Assembly (NCBI GenBank): GCA_037147055.1
Contig: JBAWVW010000091.1
Span: forward strand, 1 to 6,243
Direction: 5' to 3'
Length of the DNA stretch: 6,243 bases
From: Casp-actino8 sp037147055
GTDB lineage: Bacteria > Actinomycetota > Acidimicrobiia > Acidimicrobiales > Ilumatobacteraceae
Part shown: piece after piece, positions 1-5,208 of the stretch
Layout of the letters: the number at the start of each line of letters is the position of its first letter
How positions within the stretch are numbered: the first letter of the stretch is position 1
Program-made: the position numbers and the translations under genes
Notes under the pieces: model-generated
Databases searched by the model: none
What the model saw: the letters and a program-made list of their open reading frames with translations, nothing else
What the model was told of the DNA's origin: nothing

Positions 1-192
1 AGAGAAATCTGTCGCCAAATTCAAATCGTACGGTCGACCACCTGGGCAGTTACAAACTATTTAGCATGAGCAAATGACATACCCCATTTGAACTCGAGTT
101 CGAGACCGAATCTGTCCCGGCCGCAAACGTTTTGCAAGCTCAATGTCACAGCCTAAATTAGTGGTGGCGGGTGGTATAGCCGCTCTCGGGCT

Positions 193-894
193 TTAGGCAG
201 AAATCTGCAGTTTATCATTACTCGGCGCGCGCAAAACATAGCCATGGCCCCACACGGTCTCGATGTAATCCTTACCGCCCGACGCATTCGCAAGCTTCTT
301 TCGTAGCTTGCAAAGGAATACGTCGATGATCTTCATTTCCGGCTCGTCCATTCCGCCGTAGAGTTGGTTAAGAAACATTTCCTTGTTGATCGTGCTGCCT
401 TTGCGGAGCGAGAGTAACTCCAGAATCTGATATTCCTTGCCGGTCAGGTGCACGCGGACGCCGCCAATCTCGACGCTCTTCTGATCGAAGTTTATTAGGA
501 GGTCACCGGTCTGGACCACCGACTGGGCATGGCCCTGAGAGCGGCGCACGATGGCGTGGATACGGGCGACCAGCTCGTCTTTGTGGAATGGCTTGGTCAT
601 ATAATCGTCTGCACCGAAGCCGAGACCTTTGACCTTGTCTTCAACGCCAGCGGCGCCGGAGAGGATGAGGATGGGTGTTTTCACCTTGGAGGCGCGCAGA
701 GTGCGCAGCACCTCGTAGCCGGATATATCAGGCAGGTTCAGATCAAGCAGGATGATCTCATAGTCGTAAAGCTTTCCGAGATCGACACCCTCTTCGCCAA
801 GATCGGTCGTAGACACGTTAAAGCTTTCGGATTTAAGCATCAACTCAATGGATTTGGAGGTGGTGCTTTCATCCTCAATTAGCAATACGCGCAT
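193..894 (-). CDS. ctrA: Cell-cycle response regulator CtrA
   Basis: CtrA is an OmpR-type DNA-binding response regulator that controls cell-cycle, division and flagellar genes and blocks replication initiation in many Alphaproteobacteria. It receives phosphate through the CckA-ChpT relay. The 233-aa product matches the usual CtrA length. The receiver domain (about 1-115) has the acidic pair E7-D8, phospho-acceptor D51 (ILLDLNLPD), S79 and K101 (MTKPF). The winged-helix domain (about 125-225) carries the family signatures LTGKEYQILELL, LYGGMDEPE and KIIDVFLCKLRKKLANAS. I chose the ATG at 894 because CtrA proteins begin MRVLLIED. An in-frame ATG at 909 (MDGTDMRV) has a better Shine-Dalgarno (AAGGG, 5 nt away) and could be used. 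The open frame running further up to 1035 crosses the promoter and is not CtrA. Small departures from the sequences I remember: DES for DDS after E7, and WGHGYVLR where WGRGYVLR is usual. The C-terminus ends ISA, not the AA known as a degradation signal in Caulobacter. Confidence 0.95.
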   Translation of the reverse strand: MRVLLIEDESTTSKSIELMLKSESFNVSTTDLGEEGVDLGKLYDYEIILLDLNLPDISGYEVLRTLRASKVKTPILILSGAAGVEDKVKGLGFGADDYMTKPFHKDELVARIHAIVRRSQGHAQSVVQTGDLLINFDQKSVEIGGVRVHLTGKEYQILELLSLRKGSTINKEMFLNQLYGGMDEPEMKIIDVFLCKLRKKLANASGGKDYIETVWGHGYVLRAPSNDKLQISA

Positions 895-983
895 GTCAGT
901 GCCATCCATCGTCGCCCTTGGGCTCAGGTCGGTGCGCCGCTGTGGCGATCCGTGAAATGGCTTGGGCGCTATGACAAGAAACG

Positions 984-1001
984 TTAAGCCCGAATGGTTA
1001 A
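984..1001 (-). promoter_or_regulatory. Putative CtrA-binding site upstream of ctrA
   Basis: Read on the minus strand, 1001-994 is TTAACCAT, the CtrA half-site, and a second TTAA lies at 987-984. The classical full site is TTAA-N7-TTAA; here the spacing is 10, so this is one strong half-site plus an off-register partner. It lies about 90-105 bp upstream of the ctrA ATG in an AT-rich patch, where autoregulation would act. Autoregulation of ctrA is established in Caulobacter; its operation here is inferred. Confidence 0.5.
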
Positions 1002-1077
1002 CTAAATATAAAAATGGGTATTCCACGACCTTCATCCCCCGCCCTCTGCCAATCGATGCAAAGGGCTATCTGCTGCC

Positions 1078-1140
1078 GGATTATTACTCCGGCGCAACCA
1101 GAATACCCGGCCGCTTCAGTGAGGGATTATTGCTCCGGCG
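1078..1140. repeat. Near-perfect 17-bp direct repeat
   Basis: GGATTATTACTCCGGCG at 1078-1094 recurs as GGATTATTGCTCCGGCG at 1124-1140: 16 of 17 positions match, with a 46-bp period. It is noncoding as far as I can tell, just 3' of the DUF2177 gene. It could be a tandem duplication relic or a paired binding site; nothing decides between these. Confidence 0.5.
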
Positions 1141-1205
1141 TTCTCACTCGCGGATGTTGCGTGGCCTGCTGGCTGCCGAGGGGTGCAAGGTCGGGCGCCG
1201 GCTAA

Positions 1206-1628
1206 TCAGCTCACCGCGATTCCCAACCATGATCCTATCGCCTTGGTCAGGTAGTAACCCGCGGCGGCCGCCGTCGCCGTGGCGATAGCGCCCCAGGCGA
1301 TGTCGGCCACAGTGATCAGCAGTGTCCAGTTCCGTAGCGTCGCGTAGTTGGTGAGATCGTAGGTGGCATAGGCCAGGGCACCGAACAGCGCGCCGTAGAT
1401 CAATGCTGGCGTCACCGAGTCTGCTTTCAGCGCCGGCAAGGCCGCAAAGACCAGAACGCCAATCGGATAGATCATATAAAAAGCAACCGCCGGCGGCGCA
1501 TTGAGGGTTGGGAGCAGGATGTTACCCAACATCGGCTTGTAGAGCAGGCTACCCATCACGGTCAGCCACACCGCGTCCATCAGGCCGAATGGCAGAATGA
1601 TGCAGACGTATAAAAGGGCGTAAAACAT
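1206..1628 (-). CDS. DUF2177 family inner-membrane protein
   Basis: The 140-aa product is almost entirely hydrophobic, with four likely membrane helices (about 4-22, 47-66, 74-92 and 103-127). It carries the DUF2177 hallmarks: the early LMDAVWLTVMG segment, LIYGALFGALAYATYDLTN and the LRNWTLLITVADIAWG block before the last helix. Biochemical function is unknown for this family. I start it at the ATG at 1628 because GGGAG lies 6 nt upstream. The longer frame would need a TTG at 1667, has no ribosome site, and would begin between the -35 and -10 elements of the candidate promoter. Family members often sit near cyclopropane-fatty-acid synthase, DUF1365 and FAD-oxidoreductase genes of light-stress regulons (from memory); similar redox genes lie 2.4 kb away here. 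Confidence 0.85.
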   Translation of the reverse strand: MFYALLYVCIILPFGLMDAVWLTVMGSLLYKPMLGNILLPTLNAPPAVAFYMIYPIGVLVFAALPALKADSVTPALIYGALFGALAYATYDLTNYATLRNWTLLITVADIAWGAIATATAAAAGYYLTKAIGSWLGIAVS

Positions 1629-1653
1629 CGACCGCTCCCGAGTTAGCTGAAGG

Positions 1654-1682
1654 TTGATACGAGCCAAACGCGCGATGGATCA
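1654..1682 (-). promoter_or_regulatory. Candidate ECF-type (RpoE-like) promoter for the DUF2177 gene
   Basis: On the minus strand TGATCC (1682-1677), a 17-nt spacer and TATCAA (1659-1654) precede the ATG at 1628, giving a leader of roughly 18 nt that contains the GGGAG ribosome site. TGATCC is the -35 element of alphaproteobacterial ChrR-controlled RpoE (ECF11) sigma factors. The -10 match is looser, and no sigma gene is visible here, so the regulator is inferred. Confidence 0.45.
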
Positions 1683-1929
1683 GTTACTCTCGTGCTTGCG
1701 ACCGCCATTGTTGCGTCCACCGTGTGGGTACACGTTCGCTCAGTCGTCAAACAGTACTCCCAGCGGCAGCATGCCGGGAGCCGGCTGGCCGTGAACAACA
1801 CGATGGCCAAGGATAATGGCTATACAGCCCGCCACTACAAGCATGGATCATTGAGGCGACTCGAACACGCCGAAAGCGAGCATGCTGCCGAATGTCAGTC
1901 TTTTGATCGACAAAGGTTACGGTTCGGGT

Positions 1930-1943
1930 GCCACGCACGTGGC
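1930..1943. repeat. Short hairpin abutting the IS target site
   Basis: GCCACGCACGTGGC is a perfect inverted repeat: a 5-bp stem with a 4-nt loop, or 6 bp with 2 nt. It ends 2 bp before the TA duplication at 1946. On the minus strand it lies just after the stop codon of the beta-helix pseudogene, where a terminator stem could be, but no T-run follows. Confidence 0.45.
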
Positions 1944-1947
1944 GCTA

Positions 1948-1965
1948 GAGCGGTTTCCGTTTGAT
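1948..1965 (+). repeat. Left terminal inverted repeat of the IS630 element
   Basis: GAGCGGTTTCCGTTTGAT matches the complement of 2996-3013 at all 18 positions. It begins immediately after the TA duplication. Confidence 0.93.
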
Positions 1966-2047
1966 TTGAATCGGAATAGTCGAAGGGATTCCCACGGGCT
2001 CGCAAATCAGATTCTGTCTTCTCCGACAGGAACGGTGGGAGCAGGCG

Positions 2048-2990
2048 ATGGCGAAGGGATACTCGACGGACCTTAGGGCTCGGGCGGTGGCGCTGATCGA
2101 AGAGGGCGAGAGCAGACGGGAAGCCGCGCGTATACTCGGTCTTGGAGCCTCGACGGCGATTCGTTGGATTGAACGCTGGACAACGACGGGCAGTGTGGCG
2201 GCATTGCTGGGTACGGGCCACAGCCGATCGCCGCTTGAGGCGCATCGGCAATGGTTGCTCGATCTGGTCGCCGAGGAGCCGGACTTGACGCTCAATGAGA
2301 TTCGCGCGCGGCTGAAGTCCCGGAAGCGGTTGAAGGTCGGGACGACGTCGGTCTGGCGCTTCTACGAACGCCACGCCATCAAGTTCAAAAAAAACATTAC
2401 ACGCGGCCGAACAGGACCGGCCTGATGTCGCCGCAGCGCGTGCCGAACTAAAGGCCAAGCAATCCAGACTTGATGCACGGCGCCTGGTTTTCATCGACGA
2501 GACGGCGGTCACCACGAAGATGGTCCGGCATCACGGTCGCTCACCGCGCGGCGAGCGTCTGGTTGCGAGCGTACCGCATGGCCACTGGAAGACGATGACA
2601 TTTGTCGCCGCACTGCGCATCGACGGCCTGACGGCGCCGTATGTCATAGACGGGGCGATGGATGGGCCATCATTCATGGCGTATGTTGAGCAAGTCCTAG
2701 CGCCGACACTGCACAAGGGCGATATCATCTTCATGGATAACCTGCGCACTCACAAGATCGCCGGCGTTCGCGAGGCGCTTGAAGCGGTCGGCGCCAAGGT
2801 GCGCTATTTGCCGGCCTACTCGCCAGACTTCAATCCAATCGAAATGGCATTCTCAAAGCTGAAAGCCGCGATGCGAAACGGCGCAGCACGCCCCGTCAAG
2901 GCGCTGATCAATCTGATCGGCAGGCTCATCAAGACATTTTCGCCCGCTGAATGCGCCAACTACTTTCGACACGCAGGATACAGGGCGTGA
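2048..2990 (+). CDS. IS630-family transposase, two frames joined at an A8 run
   Basis: This is a DDE transposase that moves the IS by cut-and-paste into TA sites. The first frame (2048-2425, 125 aa) has the helix-turn-helix region (about 8-48: AVALIEEGESRREAARILGL...IRWIERW). The second frame, which ends at 2990, holds the catalytic core: D in FIDET (codon 2496), D in IFMDN (2736) and E in SPDFNPIE (2841). The last two are separated by 34 residues, the DD34E pattern of IS630/Tc1. The frames meet at eight A's (2387-2394). Reading seven A's gives FKK-TLHAAEQDRPDV, a familiar junction in this family, and a 313-aa protein. Eight A's lead to a stop at 2423. So this is either programmed or transcriptional slippage, or a one-base inactivating insertion. 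GGGAG lies about 7 nt before the ATG. Confidence 0.9.
2387..2394 (+). other. A8 slippage site between transposase frames
   Basis: Eight consecutive A's follow AAGTTC. Codons in the first frame start at positions equal to 2 mod 3 and in the second at 0 mod 3, so the second frame lies +1 relative to the first. Loss of one A in the transcript, or a +1 (equivalently -2) ribosomal shift, restores the full protein. Runs of 8-9 A are well-known RNA-polymerase slippage sites. Frame 1 extends only 10 codons past the run. Confidence 0.65.
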
Positions 2991-2995
2991 CCCAC

Positions 2996-3013
2996 ATCAA
3001 ACGGAAACCGCTC
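2996..3013 (-). repeat. Right terminal inverted repeat of the IS630 element
   Basis: This is the perfect complement of 1948-1965. It begins 5 bp after the transposase stop codon and ends immediately before the right TA duplication. Confidence 0.93.
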
Positions 3014-3357
3014 TAGCGCGCTTCGTTACTATTGATCGCGAGTTGGGGATATTTGCTTCTACCAGAGATCAGGCGCTGGTGATCAGAAGCGCCGGCACCG
3101 AGACTACAGAAATGGTGATGCCGTAACCGGCCTGCCGTAGGATATTGCCGGTTACCGTGGTGTTTCGCAGATGTGGCCCCAGCCGCCTCGATACCGACGC
3201 TGGGGGTATTCTCGATCACATTGCCGGTCACTGCTGGATCAGCCTGGACCGTGTTGCCGGTGCCGTGGCCTCGATTGGCTTCGGTGCCGTCCGGTGGATT
3301 GCGCGTTATGTTGCGGATGAGATCGCCCTGTAAGACGGCCAGCCTTCCGCCCATGTC
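3013..3357 (-). pseudogene. Remnant of TAT-exported beta-helix repeat protein (TIGR03808-like)
   Basis: The minus strand encodes pieces of a parallel beta-helix protein spread over two frames. One frame (about 3354 to 3186) gives GRLAVLQGDLIRNITRNPPD, then AVTGNVIENTPSVGIEA. The next frame gives LRNTTVTGNILRQAGYGITI (about 3175 to 3100). Past about 3090 the first frame resumes with LISGRSKYPQLAINSNEAR and a TAG. The VTGN(V/I)(I/L) repeats and the ending resemble the C-terminal part of the alphaproteobacterial TAT-exported repeat family TIGR03808. The N-terminal portion and signal peptide are absent and at least two frameshifts are present, so it is dead. The IS lies exactly at its stop codon, but the stop survives. 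The family match is from memory. Confidence 0.6.
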
Positions 3358-3416
3358 AAAAATTGTAGTTGTTGGAAGGGCCCCAAATTCAATAGGTCCG
3401 ATCAACCAATAGTCGA

Positions 3417-3446
3417 TGATCTAAATAGGCATCGCGGTCGTATAAC
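3417..3446 (+). promoter_or_regulatory. Candidate ECF-like promoter upstream of the CBS gene
   Basis: TGATCT (3417-3422), an 18-nt spacer and TATAAC (3441-3446) lie about 100 bp before the CBS start. The first hexamer is one base from TGATCC, the element proposed for the DUF2177 gene; TATAAC also passes as a housekeeping -10. Which sigma factor would use it is inference. Confidence 0.35.
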
Positions 3447-3459
3447 TCGACAATAAAAG

Positions 3460-3495
3460 AACGCCTGCCCAGGGCGCCCGTAATAAGAGGGCGTT
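3460..3495 (+). repeat. Nested inverted repeats in the CBS leader
   Basis: AACGCC (3460-3465) pairs with GGCGTT (3490-3495). Inside lie GCCCAGGGC and the 8-bp palindrome GGGCGCCC (3472-3479). The transcript could fold here about 50 nt before the CBS start. No T-run follows, so I do not call a terminator. Confidence 0.35.
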
Positions 3496-3543
3496 GCAAA
3501 CTAAGATGAATGTCTCCGCAATAACCGACGAAAGACAATTCCG

Positions 3544-4059
3544 ATGAAAATTAAAGATCGGCCAGAATATAGAAGCAAGCCAGTGCCGTTTTCGCTCAAG
3601 GCCAACGACTTAGTGCCAAAGGCGGTGAAGACGATGTCTGAGAAGAACATCGGCTCAGTCGTAATCGTTGATGACGACATGCAGGTCAAAGGTATAGTGA
3701 CTGAACGCGATCTCATGCGTCGTCTGCTCAATAAAGCTCTCGACCCGAACACGACGCCGCTATCGGCCATTATGACTACCGAGGTTAGAACAGGCCGAGC
3801 GGAAGACGACGTAATCGGCTGGTTGCGTCAAATGTCAAACGAAAGGTTCCGACATCTGCCGGTTGTAGATGAGCAGGGCCGACTTGTTAATATTATGTCG
3901 CAGGGCGATTTTGTTTCTTTCACGTGGCCGGAGCTGCTGGATCTTCTTAAAGATAAGACGCGCAATTCCCTGAAGGGGGGCGGGTCTCAGATGCCGCTCT
4001 TGGTCGCTGGCATGACGGCCTATGCGGTACTAGTCTTGGCAATTTTCAAATGGTTGTGA
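3544..4059 (+). CDS. Two-CBS-domain protein with C-terminal membrane anchor
   Basis: CBS pairs bind adenine nucleotides (AMP, ATP, NADH or similar) and act as energy or redox sensors for a partner protein. The 171-aa product has CBS1 at about 15-70 (AVKTMSEKNIGSVVIVDDD, GIVTERDLMRR) and CBS2 at about 76-130 (FRHLPVVDEQGRLVNIMSQGD). Each carries the S/T-x-x-D ribose-contact motif: TERD at 53-56 and SQGD at 119-122. After a Lys/Gly-rich linker, residues about 151-170 form one hydrophobic helix (PLLVAGMTAYAVLVLAIF), suggesting a C-tail anchor with the sensor in the cytoplasm. That tail is not part of most short CBS proteins. The start is the ATG at 3544; the ribosome site is weak (GAAAGA). The ATG overlaps the stop of a possible 13-codon leader frame (ATG at 3506). 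The next gene starts 25 nt downstream, so co-transcription is likely. The effector partner is unknown. Confidence 0.88.
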   Translation: MKIKDRPEYRSKPVPFSLKANDLVPKAVKTMSEKNIGSVVIVDDDMQVKGIVTERDLMRRLLNKALDPNTTPLSAIMTTEVRTGRAEDDVIGWLRQMSNERFRHLPVVDEQGRLVNIMSQGDFVSFTWPELLDLLKDKTRNSLKGGGSQMPLLVAGMTAYAVLVLAIFKWL

Positions 4060-4084
4060 CCGGGGTTCAAACCGGTGTTGGGAG

Positions 4085-4704
4085 ATGAAGCAGATTGCAA
4101 TAGTCGGTGCCGGAATTGCCGCGCAGGCTGCAGCAAAACAACTTAAACAATCCGGCTTTGGCATCGCATTGTTCGAAAACAGTCGTGTCGTTAGTGGCCG
4201 AATGTAGATACTCCGCGTTCGTGATCTACAACTTGACCATGGAGCGCGGTATTTCAGTGCCTCAGGCTCTCGTTTTAGCGCGATGGTTAGGCGCGGGAAA
4301 ATAATGGCCATGCCGATAAATAGTTCGATGGTGCTTTCCTGGGAAGTCCCGAAATGACAAGTCCTGCCCGCGCGGCGGCCGCAGAGCAATTTATTGTGCA
4401 CGCCACTTCGGATTGGTCGCGTCAGCAGCTCGAATGGTCAGGGGTGGCCGCGGCAAAGAAAGTCGTAGGGCGATTTCAACCTCTAACTTGGGTTCATGAA
4501 CAATGTACCTACTCTGCGGTTCATCGCTGGCGATATGCGCTTGTCGAGGAGACGGCAGGTTTTTCTTTTCTCTGGGACGAGGGAGGCCATCTTGGTGCTT
4601 GCGGCAATTGGTGTCTGGGACCACAAATTGAAGCGGTATTCAACCGGGGCGAAGCGCTGGCTGAAGCTATTCAGCAGGCACAGAGAACCAATTATGTCTT
4701 TTGA
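4085..4704 (+). pseudogene. Broken renalase-like NAD(P)/FAD-dependent oxidoreductase
   Basis: The intact family are flavoproteins of about 310-340 aa related to renalase and amine oxidases. The N-terminus is clear: MKQIAIVGAGIAAQAAAKQL, the FAD-binding Rossmann GxGxxx motif, then LFENSRVVSGRM. An in-frame TAG follows at 4205, after which the same frame continues with LQLDHGARYFSASGSRFSAM, matching the family's DHGAQYFT block. Near 4287 the frame changes; one missing base (CGC-GGG for CGC-TGG) would restore RRWENNGHADK. A second TAG stands at 4321, plausibly a former Trp codon. The new frame then reads FDGAFLGSPEM and jumps, near 4366-4385, to the C-terminal part (EQFIVHATSDWSRQQLE, HRWRYALVEE, LGACGNWCLGPQIEAVFNRG). 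About 100 residues of the middle are missing. Only about 206 codons remain, so it cannot work. Its last codons overlap the DUF393 start by 11 nt, as in a former operon. Confidence 0.82.
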
Positions 4705-5083
4705 AAGTCCTGCCTTAACCGTCTATTTCGATGGGTCTTGTCCGCTTTGCCGGGCAGAAATCGCGCATTATCGAAAGCAGGCTGGCGCGGGTCATCTCAA
4801 TTTTCGTGATGTGTCGCAAGCCGACCAATCCTTAGAACCAGACCTCGCGCTGGAAAGCGCGATGTCTCGCTTTCATGTTCGGCTTAGCGACGGGCAGCTT
4901 GTTTCTGGTGCCGCCGCTTTCGCAAGCATCTGGAGTCAAATGCCGCGCTGGCGCTGGGCAGCTCGTATGGCTGCGCTTCCGGGCGTTATGGCGCTGCTCG
5001 AAGGCAGCTATCGGTTGTTCTTGCCGGCGCGGCCGATATTGGCATGGACCTTTAGGAAGTTTCAGACGCTCAGAAAGACGTAA
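4694..5083 (+). CDS. DUF393 (DCC-type) thiol-disulfide oxidoreductase
   Basis: The 129-aa product starts MSFESPALTVYFDGSCPLCR, the DUF393 signature: a beta strand, D13-G14 and a C16-P-L-C19 redox pair in a thioredoxin-like fold. Such proteins are predicted thiol-disulfide oxidoreductases; substrates are mostly unknown. Later features include VSGAAAFASIWSQMPRWRW, the typical middle block, and a basic, aromatic C-terminus. No signal peptide is seen, so it is likely cytoplasmic. I use the ATG at 4694, since the 66 codons upstream in frame are only the shadow of the FAD gene. That start overlaps the end of the FAD pseudogene, so translation may once have been coupled; damage upstream could now lower its expression. 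The 195-aa reading from 4496 is rejected. Confidence 0.88.
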   Translation: MSFESPALTVYFDGSCPLCRAEIAHYRKQAGAGHLNFRDVSQADQSLEPDLALESAMSRFHVRLSDGQLVSGAAAFASIWSQMPRWRWAARMAALPGVMALLEGSYRLFLPARPILAWTFRKFQTLRKT

Positions 5084-5208
5084 TAATCTCGCACAAAGCA
5101 CGACATAATTAGCCGTGGCGTGTTGTAAAACGAGATCACCGTGACAGTTCACAGATGAAATGAATCATATTTTGACTTCCGCGCGCCATCTGAAAAAGGT
5201 CTAGTTCT

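Larger units (their letters stand above)
895..1205. other. Gap between ctrA and the DUF2177 gene
   Basis: This 311-bp stretch holds the ctrA promoter region (895 to about 1035) and the 3' flank of the DUF2177 gene. Open frames on the plus strand here resemble no protein I know. The structure I can see is the CtrA half-site at 984-1001 and the direct repeat at 1078-1140. No T-tract terminator is apparent after the DUF2177 gene. No GANTC (CcrM) site occurs between 895 and 1205. Confidence 0.6.
1629..1945. other. Gap between the DUF2177 gene and the IS
   Basis: Apart from the DUF2177 promoter at its left end and a hairpin at its right end, I find no supported gene. A minus-strand 34-codon frame (1844 down to 1740, beginning MLVVAGCIAIILGHR) is hydrophobic at its start, but it has no clear ribosome site and is preceded directly by an in-frame stop. 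It may be a fragment of a decayed membrane gene. Plus-strand frames here look like shadows. Confidence 0.5.
1948..3013 (+). mobile_element. Complete IS630-family insertion sequence (1066 bp)
   Basis: The ends are perfect 18-bp inverted repeats (1948-1965 and 2996-3013) starting GAGCGGTTTCCG, with partial similarity for about three more bases. The element is flanked by TA at 1946-1947 and 3014-3015, the TA duplication typical of IS630/Tc1/mariner elements. Length and the single transposase locus inside fit the family. Both ends and the duplication are intact, so the insertion looks recent compared with the decayed gene it entered. Without the IS, the target reads GCGCTAGCGC, a perfect 10-bp palindrome centred on the TA. 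I did not recognise a named ISfinder entry. Confidence 0.95.

Noticed and set aside
1..69. Possible C-terminus of a gene entering from the left edge
   Set aside because: All three plus frames are open for the first 60-75 bases, so none stands out, and none of the short tails (for example the one ending at 64) is recognisable.
197..208. Hairpin GCAG-AAAT-CTGC at the end of ctrA
   Set aside because: Only a 4-5 bp stem, inside the last codons, with no T-run beyond it; not a credible terminator.
529..882. Plus-strand 117-aa frame
   Set aside because: It is the exact antisense of ctrA; codon structure follows ctrA.
895..1035. N-terminal extension of ctrA to 280 aa
   Set aside because: It runs through the CtrA half-site and promoter region, resembles no receiver-domain extension, and begins 47 codons before the conserved MRVLLIED start.
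962..1288. Plus-strand 108-aa frame between ctrA and the DUF2177 gene
   Set aside because: No recognisable domain, no ribosome site, Pro/Arg-rich tail, and it overlaps the real DUF2177 gene on the other strand.
1895..2515. Minus-strand 206-aa frame across the IS left half
   Set aside because: Arg/Pro-rich antisense of the transposase that crosses the IS boundary; no family resemblance.
3145..3412. Plus-strand frames of 62 and 79 aa over the beta-helix remnant
   Set aside because: They are antisense to recognisable VTGN-type repeats on the minus strand and have no ribosome site.
4059..4077. tRNA T-arm-like sequence ACCGG-GGTTCAAA-CCGGT
   Set aside because: GTTCAAA resembles a T-loop, but the stem and loop size are wrong, and no acceptor, D or anticodon arm surrounds it. 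It is the gap between the CBS gene and the FAD pseudogene.
4496..4693. 66-codon N-terminal extension of the DUF393 protein
   Set aside because: It lies in the shadow of the FAD oxidoreductase C-terminus; DUF393 proteins begin a few residues before YFDG.
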